From the NCBI RefSeq assembly GCF_021173675.1, contig NZ_JAIHON010000017.1, positions 1-56,328 on the forward strand: a DNA stretch of 56,328 nt, written 5' to 3'. This DNA comes from Streptomyces lincolnensis. GTDB taxonomy: Bacteria; Actinomycetota; Actinomycetes; Streptomycetales; Streptomycetaceae. The notes below the pieces were generated by a model. That model was not told the origin of the DNA. It was given only the letters and a program-made list of their open reading frames with translations, and searched no databases. This document shows positions 25,000-33,895 of the stretch, piece by piece. The translations under genes were made by a program, and so were the position numbers. Each line of letters opens with the position of its first letter. Within the stretch, counting starts at the first letter, position 1.

Positions 25000-27900
25000 G
25001 TGGCCCAACCGGGAGATCTGTCAGAGCCTGTCGCAGGCGTGTACGAGGAGCTCATCACCAAGCGCATGCAGGCACAGATGGACCAGTTGGGCGCGGCTGG
25101 TTGGAAGGCGATCGACGGTGATGTCAGCGAAGAATCGTCACCCCATGTGTTGGCCCGGCACATCAGCCAGGCCATAGGGCGACGGCTCAGCCAACTCCCC
25201 CACGCCAAGCGCGTGGCCGTAGCCAACAAGATCATCGAATCACTCGCGGCTGATCCCTCCGAGCGCGAGACCAGTGATGCGGTGGAGCTCATCGCCGATG
25301 GGCCACGGCAGCTTCTCGCACTGGCCGAGCAGGAGGCCCCGGGTGTCTACGCGATCCGCCCTCTCACGCCTCTCTCGGAGACTGCGCTCATCACCAACTC
25401 GCCCGAAGATCCAAGTCTCGGGAGTGAACTGCGTGCCGAACTGGCCACAGCAGACCGTATCGATCTGCTCTGCGCCTTTGTGAAGTGGTACGGCCTACGC
25501 GTGCTCGAAGATTCGCTTCGCGCTGCCAAGGAACGCGGTGTCCCGATCCGTGTCATCACGACCACCTACATCGGCGCCACCGATCGACATGCCCTCGACC
25601 GCCTCGTGCGCGACTTCGGTGCGGAGGTGAGGGTCAACTACGAGATCCGTTCGACGCGGTTGCATGCGAAAGCCTGGCTGTTCCGACGAAAGAGTGGCTT
25701 CGACACGGCGTACGTCGGCAGCTCGAATCTTTCGAAAGCCGCATTGCTCGACGGCCTCGAGTGGAACGTGCGCCTGTCGTCCGTGGCCACTCCCGCGGTG
25801 CTCAACAAGTTCGAGGCCACTTTCGATGCCTATTGGAACGACATCGCCTTCGAGCCGTACGACCCAGACGACGACGGTGAACGTCTGGACCGGGCTCTAG
25901 CCCAGGCCGGTGGGACCGGACCGACGACCGACCTCAGGATCAGCCTTTCAGGCCTTGAGGTCCGTCCTTTCCCCCATCAGCAGGACATGCTTGAGCGCCT
26001 GCGAGTCGAGCGCGAGATCCGCGGTCGCAACCGCAACCTCCTCGTGGCGGCAACTGGCACCGGCAAGACGGTGATGGCGGCCCTGGACTATCGAACCCTG
26101 CGTCAAAGGCTCGGCGACGGCAACCCAAGGTTGCTGTTCGTGGCCCATCGCAAGGAGATCCTGAATCAGTCCTTGCGCACCTACCGAGAGGTACTGGACG
26201 ACGCCTCCTTTGGTGAACCCCTCTACGGCGGCGAAGACCCTCGCGAGTGGAACCATGTGTTCGCCAGCGTGCAATCGCTGAACCTCCAGCGACTGGAACG
26301 GCTCGCCCCCGATCACTTTGACATCGTCGTAATCGACGAGTTCCACCACGCCACGGCAACGACCTACCGTCGCGTCATCGACCACTTCGAGCCGAAGGAA
26401 CTCCTGGGCCTCACCGCTACGCCGGAGCGGATGGACGGGCTGAACGTGCAGGACGAATTCTTCGACGGTCGCATCGCAGCCGAGATGCGGCTGTGGGAGG
26501 CCCTGGAGAACGACCTGCTGTGCCCCTTCCACTACTTCGGTATCCCGGACGGCACTGATCTGACCAACCTCGGCTGGCAGAAGGGCGCGTATGCCGATCG
26601 AGACCTTGACAACCTCTTCACCGGCAACCACGCCCGTGCTCGTATCGTCGTCAAGCAGATCCGCGACAAGGTCTCCAACCCGGGAGCTATGCGTGCTCTC
26701 GGCTTCTGCGTGACCAAGGCTCATGCGCACTTCATGGCGGACTTCTTCCGTAAGGCGGGCTTTCAAGCTGTGGCCCTGGACAGCGACTCGCCAGCCGGCG
26801 TCCGGGCGCAGGCGCTTGCTGACCTCCAGGACCGCAAGCTTCAAGTGATCTTCTCCGTTGACCTGTTCAACGAAGGTCTCGACATCCCTGACGTCGACAC
26901 ACTGCTACTCCTGCGCCCCACGAACAGCGCCACGGTCTTCCTTCAGCAACTGGGGCGAGGCCTACGACGCACGGAAACAAAGCCTGTACTCACGGTCCTC
27001 GACTTCATCGGCCAGCACCGAGCCGAGTTTCGCTTCGAAGAGCAGTTTCGCGCTCTGACAAACCTTTCCCGCAACCGACTCGTCGACCACATCGAGTACG
27101 ACTTCCCGCAGCTTCCCTCCGGATGCCAGATCATCTTGGAGGGCAAGTCCAAGGACCTCGTCCTCGACAACATTCGCGCCCAGCTTGGTGCCACCGTCAA
27201 GGTGTTGATGAAGGAAGTAAGGGACTACCACACGCCTCGCCTCGCTGACTACCTACGGGAGAGTCGCCGGGAGATCAAGGAGCTCTACAAGAGCGATAAC
27301 TCCTGGACGACGGTCCTTCGCAAGGCAGGTCTCGTGAAAGAGCCGGCTCCGCCGGGAGAGGCCGCACTCCTCAAGCGGGTCCATGCCTTCCTCCATGTCG
27401 ACGACCCAGAGCGCGCTCACGCCTACCTGCGCCTCGTGGCGGATGACGCTCCCGCGTACGACAGCCTGACCCCAAGCGACCAGACGTACGCCCGCATGCT
27501 CTTTTTCAACCTGTGGGACAACGCGGGTGGCTTCACCAGCTTCCAGGAGGGCCTCGACGCACTGCACTCACAGCACGTACTCCGCGACGAGTTGCGACAG
27601 GTGCTGTCATACGTCATTGAGCGGTCCGACCACTTTCCGATCCCACTATCGGGTCCTCATAGCCACATCCCCTTGAAGATCCACAGCGCATACAACCGCT
27701 CCGAGGTCCTGGCCGCGCTCGGTGTGGCCCGCTTCGGCGGCCAGATGCCCAGGTCTTTCGCGCAAGGCGTGCAGTGGATTGAGGACATTCAGACTGATGC
27801 GCTACTTATCACTCTAGAGAAGAACGAAAAGGACTTCTCGCCCACGGTTCGCTACAAGGACTTCGCTCTGAGCCCCACGCTCTTCCACTGGGAGTCCCAG

Positions 27901-28146
27901 AACGCAGTCGCCGAGAGCTCACGGACCGGCTTGCGCTACCAACACCATGCCCAACAGGGAAGCCACGTGCTGCTGTTCATGCGCCGCTACAAGGACACAG
28001 ACATCGGCAAAGCCCACCCTTGGATGCTCCTTGGCCCGGCGACGTACGTGGAGCACACCGGCAGCAAGCCGATGGCGATCACATGGCGGCTAGAGCACGA
28101 GCTGCCAGCCGACGTCTGGTCGTACTCGACCATCACGGCAAGCTAG
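25000..28146 (+). CDS. PLD nuclease - SF2 helicase - DUF3427 defence-type protein
   Basis: This large (1048 aa) multidomain enzyme is predicted to remodel and cut DNA. Domains in order: an N-terminal helical region; a PLD-type nuclease with one HKD-like motif at about 221 (LHAKAWLF...YVGSSNLSKAAL); SF2 helicase motifs I AATGTGKT (~349), II DEFHH (~445), III LGLTATPER, V NEGLDIPDVD and VI QQLGRGLRR (~650); and from about 900 a C-terminal DUF3427 domain (TVRYKDFALSPTLFHWESQ). Proteins of this architecture are common in restriction and defence islands. GTG 25000 follows GGGAG at five bases; GTG 24949 is an alternative. It is first in a same-strand three-gene set and lower in G+C than core genes. 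All catalytic motifs look intact. Confidence 0.9.
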   Translation: MAQPGDLSEPVAGVYEELITKRMQAQMDQLGAAGWKAIDGDVSEESSPHVLARHISQAIGRRLSQLPHAKRVAVANKIIESLAADPSERETSDAVELIADGPRQLLALAEQEAPGVYAIRPLTPLSETALITNSPEDPSLGSELRAELATADRIDLLCAFVKWYGLRVLEDSLRAAKERGVPIRVITTTYIGATDRHALDRLVRDFGAEVRVNYEIRSTRLHAKAWLFRRKSGFDTAYVGSSNLSKAALLDGLEWNVRLSSVATPAVLNKFEATFDAYWNDIAFEPYDPDDDGERLDRALAQAGGTGPTTDLRISLSGLEVRPFPHQQDMLERLRVEREIRGRNRNLLVAATGTGKTVMAALDYRTLRQRLGDGNPRLLFVAHRKEILNQSLRTYREVLDDASFGEPLYGGEDPREWNHVFASVQSLNLQRLERLAPDHFDIVVIDEFHHATATTYRRVIDHFEPKELLGLTATPERMDGLNVQDEFFDGRIAAEMRLWEALENDLLCPFHYFGIPDGTDLTNLGWQKGAYADRDLDNLFTGNHARARIVVKQIRDKVSNPGAMRALGFCVTKAHAHFMADFFRKAGFQAVALDSDSPAGVRAQALADLQDRKLQVIFSVDLFNEGLDIPDVDTLLLLRPTNSATVFLQQLGRGLRRTETKPVLTVLDFIGQHRAEFRFEEQFRALTNLSRNRLVDHIEYDFPQLPSGCQIILEGKSKDLVLDNIRAQLGATVKVLMKEVRDYHTPRLADYLRESRREIKELYKSDNSWTTVLRKAGLVKEPAPPGEAALLKRVHAFLHVDDPERAHAYLRLVADDAPAYDSLTPSDQTYARMLFFNLWDNAGGFTSFQEGLDALHSQHVLRDELRQVLSYVIERSDHFPIPLSGPHSHIPLKIHSAYNRSEVLAALGVARFGGQMPRSFAQGVQWIEDIQTDALLITLEKNEKDFSPTVRYKDFALSPTLFHWESQNAVAESSRTGLRYQHHAQQGSHVLLFMRRYKDTDIGKAHPWMLLGPATYVEHTGSKPMAITWRLEHELPADVWSYSTITAS

Positions 28147-28188
28147 TCGACCAGATCCAATGTCAGAGCGATCAGCTAACGTCAGAGT

Positions 28189-29187
28189 ATGGACTTAGCT
28201 TCGATCAAGCCCGGTCTGGTGACCACGCGCGCAGCGATGAAGAAGCTGTTCGGCGGAGGAACACAAGAAGGGATCATTCCTTCCACAACCACGCCAAACA
28301 TCCTCATCTATGTAGATCACGACAGTGGCAAGAGGTACGGCTACGAAGACGGGTGGCTAGCGGAAGAGGACGAACTGGGGCCTGTGTTTGAGTACACAGG
28401 CCAAGGCACCCGAGGAGATCAAACGTTTCTAGGGCTGCCAGGCTCTCGCAATGCTGCTGTGCTATATCACGCTGATAAAGGGAAAGCCCTTCGCGTCTTC
28501 ATAACCACAAGAAGAGCACCAGGCTCCAAGTCTGCCGCCAAGCAGCAACGGTACATAGGTGAGTTTGAATTGGACTCGCGGCAGCCATATACCGTGCGTG
28601 AGGCGGATGACGAGAAGGGCGAACGACGTCGCATCATTGTCTTCCGTCTGCGCCCCAAGGGTGACTACGAGCGTCTCGACAAGGACGCCATCACGCGGGC
28701 GGAAACCACCATTGCTCATCGGGTGTCGGCGACTGTAGCCACGAGCCGCGTGCCGGAACCCAGGATGGTCGAGCCTAAGCGGAAACGAGCCTCAGAGAGC
28801 AGGCGCGCCGCGCAGCCAAGTCTCATCGCTGACCTCCGTCAAGCGGAACTGCGGGATCAATACCTCGCAGAGCTCACGAAACAAGAACACCAAGTCTCCG
28901 CGTACCAGATAAAGATCGCAGGCACGACGACCACCCTCAAAACCGACCTCTATGACGCCACTGAGCACGAATTGTATTCGGTGAGAGGCGAGAGTAGCCG
29001 CGAGGAAGTACGGACGGCGATAGGGCAACTGAAGGACTATGTGCGGCACATTAGGCCTCGAAATCCCAGACTGTCAGTACTAGTTCCCGACCGTCCACAG
29101 GATGACTTGCTCAACCTTCTTCACACAGAGGGAATAGACCTCGTCTACCGCGATGGCACCGGATACACGAGGCTTGCAGTCAAGTAG
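28189..29187 (+). CDS. ScoMcrA-type SRA-domain protein with nuclease-like C-terminus
   Basis: The N-terminal ~165 residues match by eye the SRA-like modified-base reader of ScoMcrA-family type IV restriction enzymes: YGYEDGWLAEEDE, FEYTGQGTRGDQTF, ALRVF, YIGEFELD and RIIVFRLRP. A basic linker (PKRKRASESRRAAQ, ~195-210) leads to a C-terminal module. It resembles the PD-(D/E)XK-type end of related proteins (LKTDLYDATEHELYS, then EEVRTAIGQLKDYVRH and LSVLVPDRP). Where relatives carry E-A-K, this protein reads S-V-R, so nuclease activity is doubtful. The gene starts 42 bp after the helicase stop and 29 bp precede the third gene: probable operon. Codon use is A/T-richer than the chromosome. I infer a sensor of 5-methylcytosine or another DNA modification. 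Confidence 0.8.
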   Translation: MDLASIKPGLVTTRAAMKKLFGGGTQEGIIPSTTTPNILIYVDHDSGKRYGYEDGWLAEEDELGPVFEYTGQGTRGDQTFLGLPGSRNAAVLYHADKGKALRVFITTRRAPGSKSAAKQQRYIGEFELDSRQPYTVREADDEKGERRRIIVFRLRPKGDYERLDKDAITRAETTIAHRVSATVATSRVPEPRMVEPKRKRASESRRAAQPSLIADLRQAELRDQYLAELTKQEHQVSAYQIKIAGTTTTLKTDLYDATEHELYSVRGESSREEVRTAIGQLKDYVRHIRPRNPRLSVLVPDRPQDDLLNLLHTEGIDLVYRDGTGYTRLAVK

Positions 29188-29216
29188 CACATTCACATCC
29201 CCACCCCGGAGTCATC

Positions 29217-30191
29217 ATGGCATCGTCAGCGGAACATGACTTCCTCACAGCTACAGCTCTCAGCATCATGAAGGATGCATCCAGATCCATGCTCTTCGGA
29301 TACACGGAAGGACAGCGTAAGCGCTTCGACTTTTCGTGTGACCTCAAGAGGGACTGGTCCAAAGTGATTGCAGGGCAGACCCTATGGAAGCACGGCGGGG
29401 ACGGTATAGACAAAGACCTCCGAACATTTCTCCACGAGGACGATATTCATGCCGCTGTGTACATAGCCAGCCACGAAAGCAAGCATCGCAGTCGCCTCGC
29501 CGAAGTAACCCAAGATTACCTCAAAGGCCCGTATCGAGATCGACTCTCACGCCTGCGCGTCTTCTGGGTTCCGGCAGACTTTAAAGAAACAGACAAGAAG
29601 GCTAAAGACGCGATTCAGAAATATCTGAGAGACGAGATAACAAAGGATCTCCTCCTGCATGTTGCCCTGGGAGGTCTCACGGCTCAGGATGTGACACGTT
29701 TTGCTTCTTCAAGGCGCCCTGGCCTACCCATAGCCATCTTGTCTCACGTCAAGAGTCATGGCTACCGAAACCACAGAAGCACAGCCAAGCAACTCGAAGT
29801 GAGCCTAGAGGCCCTCAGGTCTGAGACGGAGCGACTCTTCATCATAGGTTTCCTCGGAAGCGAGAGCCTACAAGGCGGCATGTACCACTTAACTGAAAGC
29901 GGAAACGCCATGCTCGACATATGCTCGCGCCTACGCGATTACCTCTGCGAAAACCTCGGCGACGGAAACGAGAACAGAGATTTCGAGCACATATGCAGAC
30001 TGCTGGGAATTGACTACCCTTCGATAGCGATCACAACGCGCCTTACGGGAAAGAATCCCGAGGTAGACATACAAGACCCGACGGCCCTCCTATTGCAGCA
30101 CGTGGCTCAAGCGAATGACGACGGCACAGTGGATTGGCCTGCACCGTACTTCGCGCTGCCCTCAGCCGCCGACATCACCGCTTCGAACTGA
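29217..30191 (+). CDS. Unrecognised third protein of the helicase-SRA cassette
   Basis: I do not recognise this 324-residue family. The N-terminal half has an acidic/aromatic segment (RKRFDFSCDLKRDW, ~35-48) and a strand-helix unit AAVYIASHESKHRSRL (~80-95). The D...ESK spacing loosely recalls a PD-(D/E)XK nuclease, but this is weak. The middle (~155-235) looks like a winged helix: LPIAILSHVKSHGYRN, then IIGFLGSESLQGGMYHLTESG. It may be a DNA-binding or regulatory subunit. CCGGAG lies five bases before the ATG. One Leu is encoded by TTA at 29889-29891, making expression depend on bldA tRNA in Streptomyces. Composition is strikingly A/T-rich (22 of 60 G+C at 29581-29640). It ends 3 bp from a convergent gene. 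Confidence 0.7.
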   Translation: MASSAEHDFLTATALSIMKDASRSMLFGYTEGQRKRFDFSCDLKRDWSKVIAGQTLWKHGGDGIDKDLRTFLHEDDIHAAVYIASHESKHRSRLAEVTQDYLKGPYRDRLSRLRVFWVPADFKETDKKAKDAIQKYLRDEITKDLLLHVALGGLTAQDVTRFASSRRPGLPIAILSHVKSHGYRNHRSTAKQLEVSLEALRSETERLFIIGFLGSESLQGGMYHLTESGNAMLDICSRLRDYLCENLGDGNENRDFEHICRLLGIDYPSIAITTRLTGKNPEVDIQDPTALLLQHVAQANDDGTVDWPAPYFALPSAADITASN

Positions 30192-30194
30192 GCC

Positions 30195-30656
30195 TCAGCG
30201 ACACACAGGACGACTCACGCGCCCGCCTTCCAAGTGGCCATCGCCTGTAGGTAGCCGCGTCGTCAACTCGCACCAGGTCACCTTCTTGTCGGCATGCAGG
30301 AGAACACCCCATCGGTCAGCAAGAGCGTCAACGAGGGCCATTCCGCGCCCCACCTCGGCATCGTCCTGTGCGCTGACAAGGGTTGGAAGAGCCCGCGTAT
30401 CGGGGTCGTGGATCTCGATACGCAGCCGAGTGCCACACATCGACACGGCGAGAGTTGCAGGGGTACCGACTCCGACGTGGGTGATGACATTCGACACGAG
30501 CTCGGTGACGCAGAGCTGAGCGTCGGCAACAACCCCGTGCAGACCCCACAACTCCAAGTGCACTCGCATGATGCGGCGGAGGCCGGCCACCTCCTCGGGC
30601 TCCGCTGCAAAGGCGAGGGTCCATGGCTTCCGCGACAAACCTACAGTCCAGCTCAT
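30195..30656 (-). CDS. HATPase_c-type ATP-binding protein (RsbW/SpoIIAB-like)
   Basis: This 153-residue GHKL ATPase domain protein is of the anti-sigma regulatory factor type. The N box is CVTELVSNVITH (~50-61), G1 is RIEIHDPDTR (~80) and G2 is VGRGMALVDALADRWGV (~102-118). The C-terminus ends in a variable polar tail. Streptomyces encode many such small ATPases next to XRE/DUF397 pairs (abaA- and whiJ-like loci). This one is divergent from such a pair. AGGAG precedes the ATG. The partner and targets are unknown; a developmental or antibiotic-regulatory role is inferred from family context. Confidence 0.9.
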   Translation of the reverse strand: MSWTVGLSRKPWTLAFAAEPEEVAGLRRIMRVHLELWGLHGVVADAQLCVTELVSNVITHVGVGTPATLAVSMCGTRLRIEIHDPDTRALPTLVSAQDDAEVGRGMALVDALADRWGVLLHADKKVTWCELTTRLPTGDGHLEGGRVSRPVCR

Positions 30657-30858
30657 CAGTCAACTCCTGTCGTTCCAAGCCCAGTTGTTTTGTGCACCTC
30701 GGGCTACGTCTCAGAGTTGCAGTGAGACTCTCAAAATGGAACTCTCACTAGCAGCCAACGGGTGCGTAGCGGTCCACGCACGCCCCCGGCGCACACCGTC
30801 TTGCAGCTGACTTCATGGAAGCCGCACGATCTGACTGATCGATACGAAGGGCCTAGAG

Positions 30859-31704
30859 ATGGCAGTCGGACCCACAACTCGAAGGCGCCAGCTAGGCGCC
30901 GACCTACGCCGCCTCAGAGAACGCAAGGGCCTCACCCTTGAGGAGGCAGGCGCACGCGTCGGCATCTCGAAGGCGACGCTCAGCCGCTACGAGACGAAGG
31001 AGGGAACGGTCAAGTGGCCGGCTGTCGACGCCCTTTGTCGCGAGTACGGCGCCTCAGACGAGGAACGCCTCGCTGTCGTAGAGCTAGCGAAAGGCGCGAG
31101 GATCCAAGGCTGGTGGAGATCACTCGCCGACCCCATCCCTGAGTCCATGAACCTCATGCTCACGCTTGAGGACGAGGTGGTACGCGAAGACCACTACGCG
31201 TCCATGTACATCCCTGGGCTTCTTCAGACCCGCGTCTACGCTGAGGCCGTCCACCGAGCCTCGGAAGTGCAGTGCCCGGAGCGCGAAGTCCAGCACATGG
31301 TCGACATCCGCATGAAGCGGCAGGAACTCCTCGAACGCGATGAGCCACCCCACCTGTGGTGCGTGATCGACGAGGCAGCCCTACGACGTAGAGTCGGCGG
31401 CCGCGAAGTTATGCAGGCGCAGTTTCAGCATCTCCTCACCATGGCCCAACTGCCTCACGTCACCGTCCAGGTGCTTCCCTTCTCCTCCGGTGCGCACGCA
31501 GCAGCCGTAGGCAGTTTCGCCGTCCTGCGCGGGCCCTCTCTCGAACTTGACGTCGTCTACGTGGACTTGCTCGGAGGCGGGCTCTTCATGGAGAAGCGAC
31601 CAGAACTGGAGCGTTATAGGTTGGCGTTCGAGTACCTCAGCGCACAGGCACTCGATCTCGAATCCTCCGTGGAGATCATCGACCGCATAAGCAAGGAGTC
31701 CTGA
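30859..31704 (+). CDS. XRE-family regulator with DUF5753 domain (WhiJ/AbaA-like)
   Basis: The N-terminal helix-turn-helix (residues ~12-60: LRERKGLTLEEAGARVGISKATLSRYE) is followed by a DUF5753 domain. That domain includes the diagnostic YIPGLLQTRVYAEAVHRA near 120, ELLERDEPPHLWCVIDEAALRR, and LPHVTVQVLPFSSGAHAA near 205. The 281-aa length is standard. Its TGA overlaps the ATG of a DUF397 gene by one base. Such XRE/DUF397 pairs act together in the control of sporulation or antibiotic production. They are also found near mobile DNA, as here beside a low-G+C defence cassette. Confidence 0.95.
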   Translation: MAVGPTTRRRQLGADLRRLRERKGLTLEEAGARVGISKATLSRYETKEGTVKWPAVDALCREYGASDEERLAVVELAKGARIQGWWRSLADPIPESMNLMLTLEDEVVREDHYASMYIPGLLQTRVYAEAVHRASEVQCPEREVQHMVDIRMKRQELLERDEPPHLWCVIDEAALRRRVGGREVMQAQFQHLLTMAQLPHVTVQVLPFSSGAHAAAVGSFAVLRGPSLELDVVYVDLLGGGLFMEKRPELERYRLAFEYLSAQALDLESSVEIIDRISKES

Positions 31705-31907
31705 TGACAGCGCCCTCGACGTACCAGTGGTTCAAGTCGTCCTACAGCGGCGGGAGTGGCACTGAGTGCGTGGAGTGCGCGTCGGTTGAGGACGGCGCGC
31801 TTGTGCGTGACTCGAAGCGCGAGGGTGGACCTTGCATAGCCGTGGAGGCGCAGGCCTGGGATGCCTTCGTGCAGTCCCTAGGTCCAAGGAGAGCGGGAGC
31901 CCGCTGA
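31704..31907 (+). CDS. DUF397 small protein, partner of the XRE regulator
   Basis: This 67-residue DUF397 protein has the canonical features WFKSSYSGG at residues 8-16, CVECAS, ALVRDSKREGGP near 34 and WDAFVQSLG at the end. It overlaps the regulator stop by one base with a strong AAGGAG site, so the two are translationally coupled. Family members (WhiJ- and AbaA-locus partners) are thought to bind and antagonise the XRE protein. It converges on the GNAT gene. Confidence 0.93.
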   Translation: MTAPSTYQWFKSSYSGGSGTECVECASVEDGALVRDSKREGGPCIAVEAQAWDAFVQSLGPRRAGAR

Positions 31908-31952
31908 CGCTGGTACGACGCATGGGCTAGCAACCCCCACGCCCAGGTCGAA

Positions 31953-32501
31953 TCAAGCGGCCAAGGGAAGCACCATCGCACACAGCTCCGGTGCCCCCTC
32001 GAACGGCACCGCCTCCCCTACCGACTCGTACCCCCAACTCTCGTACAGAGCCCGCACCTTGACATGCTCCTTGTGGACGAGCAGCGTCACCCGTTGTTCG
32101 CTACGGGAGGCGAGGAGCGTGTCGTGGATGTGGCGTGCTGCGCCTGTGCCGCGCCAAGGGGTGCGGACCATCAGCTCGGACAGTGCGAAGGTGCGGTGGC
32201 CGGTCTCGGTGACGAAGGGCTCGGGCAAGGGCGGGGTGACCTTGGACCACCAGGTCGTGGACGAGCGGAGGGGTGCCCCGTAGGCGTAGCCGACGGCCTG
32301 TCCTCGGTCGTGGGCGAGGACGCAGGCGAACGCCTTGTTGGCCGTCCAGTGGTCGAGGAACTTCGCGAAGGCGTCGCGACCTGCCAGCGGGTCGTCGCTC
32401 TTGGCGTACACCTCGTCGTGGATGTCCAGGAGGAGTTCGCGGATCGTGTGTGCGTCCGTGTGTCCGTAGTGCCGTAGGTCGAGTTCGGGGCGTGTGGTCA
32501 C
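31953..32501 (-). CDS. GNAT-family N-acetyltransferase
   Basis: This is an acetyl-CoA-dependent N-acyltransferase of 182 aa. Motif A includes LSELMVRTPWRGTGAARHIHDTLL, with the pyrophosphate loop RGTGAA near 120. Motif B is VRALYESWGYESVGEAVPF near 160. The substrate is unknown. The GTG start overlaps the stop of the upstream regulator gene by four bases (GTGA), so it is translated from the same message. That coupling suggests its activity is linked to whatever the regulator senses. Confidence 0.9.
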   Translation of the reverse strand: MTTRPELDLRHYGHTDAHTIRELLLDIHDEVYAKSDDPLAGRDAFAKFLDHWTANKAFACVLAHDRGQAVGYAYGAPLRSSTTWWSKVTPPLPEPFVTETGHRTFALSELMVRTPWRGTGAARHIHDTLLASRSEQRVTLLVHKEHVKVRALYESWGYESVGEAVPFEGAPELCAMVLPLAA

Positions 32502-33715
32502 GGAGGTCCTCCTTCGGACCGGCCAACTGCGGTGACCCGTTCGAGTCGGGCGGTGATGCGGCTGCTGATGACACCGACTGTACGAATGCCTGAGGCAGTG
32601 GCGACGGCTCTCTCGTGTTCGCCCTGGGCCAGCTGTAGTTCGGCGAGCAGGACGCCGTAGTAGGCGCGGTTCCGGGTGAAGCGTTCTTCGAGGAGTTCGA
32701 GGGCCTGGGCCGCATGGGCTTCGGCACGGCGGTACTGGCCGGCGCTTTGATGGGCGATGGCTCCGAGACCGGACAGTTCAGCAGGCGTGAGGAACGCGAG
32801 CCAACTGGGAGCCGCGGTGGTGTTCGCGCGGTCGTAGGTGCGTTCGGCGGCGGCGAGATGGCGGCCCATGCCGGTGAGGTCGCCGGTCTGGGCCAGGCAG
32901 TCGGCGAGTCTGGCGTTCAGGAGGGAGGAGATCAACGGTCGGGCGCGCAGGTGCCGTTCGGAGAGTGCGGCACGGTTGATGCGGGCTGCTTCCGCGGGGC
33001 GGCCCGCATGTTCGGCCTGGGCTGCCAGGTCGGACCAGGCTCTGGTGACGCAGACGGGGTCACGGGACAGCAGTGCGGCCTGCAAGGCGTGGTTGCGGAG
33101 GTGGGCTGCCTTCTCATATTGCCCGCAGTCGTGGGCCGACCAGCCCGCACATGCGGCAACTTCGGCGATAGCTCGGTGCATGCCCCGTTCGACACGCTCG
33201 CTGTAGGTGCAGTGGTCCAGGGCATGTTCGAGGCGTGAAAGGTAGTCGACCGTGACGTCGATGAGAGCGCCGCCGCCGAGCCCGTTGAAGTGGGCGTCGA
33301 GGCGGGTGATCGTGCCTTGGATCCTGTCGATGTCACCGACTCCCAGGCGGCCGTGTCCCGGCGTCTGGTCGATGCCGAGGGTGGTGGCCAGAGCCCCGGC
33401 GATGAAGGTGCGGCGCTGCACCCCGCTCCTCGCGTTCGCCGATGCCGGACCTACCGGTGGGGGGAGGGGTTTCGATGACTTGCGTGGCACGAATCCCATG
33501 GCTTCCGGGCCGCGGCCGAAGATCTCCTGGAGGGGCAGCAGATACCGGGACCACGGCAGTCGGACATCACCCGCGATCCAGCGACGTACATGACGATCCG
33601 TGCAGTTGGCGGGCGCACCCAGCAGGTGCTCGGCCACTCGGTTGACCTCGTCTGCGAGCTGTTGGTGGGTGTAGCCGAACTCGGCCAGCAAAGCTTCGAG
33701 ACAGGTATTTCGCAT
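32498..33715 (-). CDS. HTH/TPR transcriptional regulator
   Basis: The N-terminal ~75 residues form a helix-turn-helix of the Streptomyces XRE-like type (EALLAEFGYTHQQLADEVNR, HVRRWIAGDVRLPW). After a Pro/Ser linker and the segment RRTFIAGALATTLGI, a long helical TPR-like array runs to the C-terminus. Examples are ALDHCTYSERVERGMHRAIA, AGRPAEAARINRAAL and AGQYRRAEAHAAQALELLE. This is the usual architecture of signal-peptide or small-ligand sensing regulators. The length is 405 aa. ATG 33715 is used with GGTGGG upstream. It is cotranscribed with the GNAT gene. Its cognate ligand and operators are not visible. Confidence 0.85.
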   Translation of the reverse strand: MRNTCLEALLAEFGYTHQQLADEVNRVAEHLLGAPANCTDRHVRRWIAGDVRLPWSRYLLPLQEIFGRGPEAMGFVPRKSSKPLPPPVGPASANARSGVQRRTFIAGALATTLGIDQTPGHGRLGVGDIDRIQGTITRLDAHFNGLGGGALIDVTVDYLSRLEHALDHCTYSERVERGMHRAIAEVAACAGWSAHDCGQYEKAAHLRNHALQAALLSRDPVCVTRAWSDLAAQAEHAGRPAEAARINRAALSERHLRARPLISSLLNARLADCLAQTGDLTGMGRHLAAAERTYDRANTTAAPSWLAFLTPAELSGLGAIAHQSAGQYRRAEAHAAQALELLEERFTRNRAYYGVLLAELQLAQGEHERAVATASGIRTVGVISSRITARLERVTAVGRSEGGPP

Positions 33716-33895
33716 ACCGCCCACCCGAGCCCCCTCGCGCGATTCGTCCCTCGACGGTAGTCCTACCGGCATTTCGTATTCAGTAAAACTGTCCGGTCGC
33801 TCGCAGGTAACTCCCCCACTACTGTCCTGATGCCCGACGGGTCGATTCCGGTTTGCTCGTGGATGTGAACCACGCACTCGATCGAGGGAGCTCCG

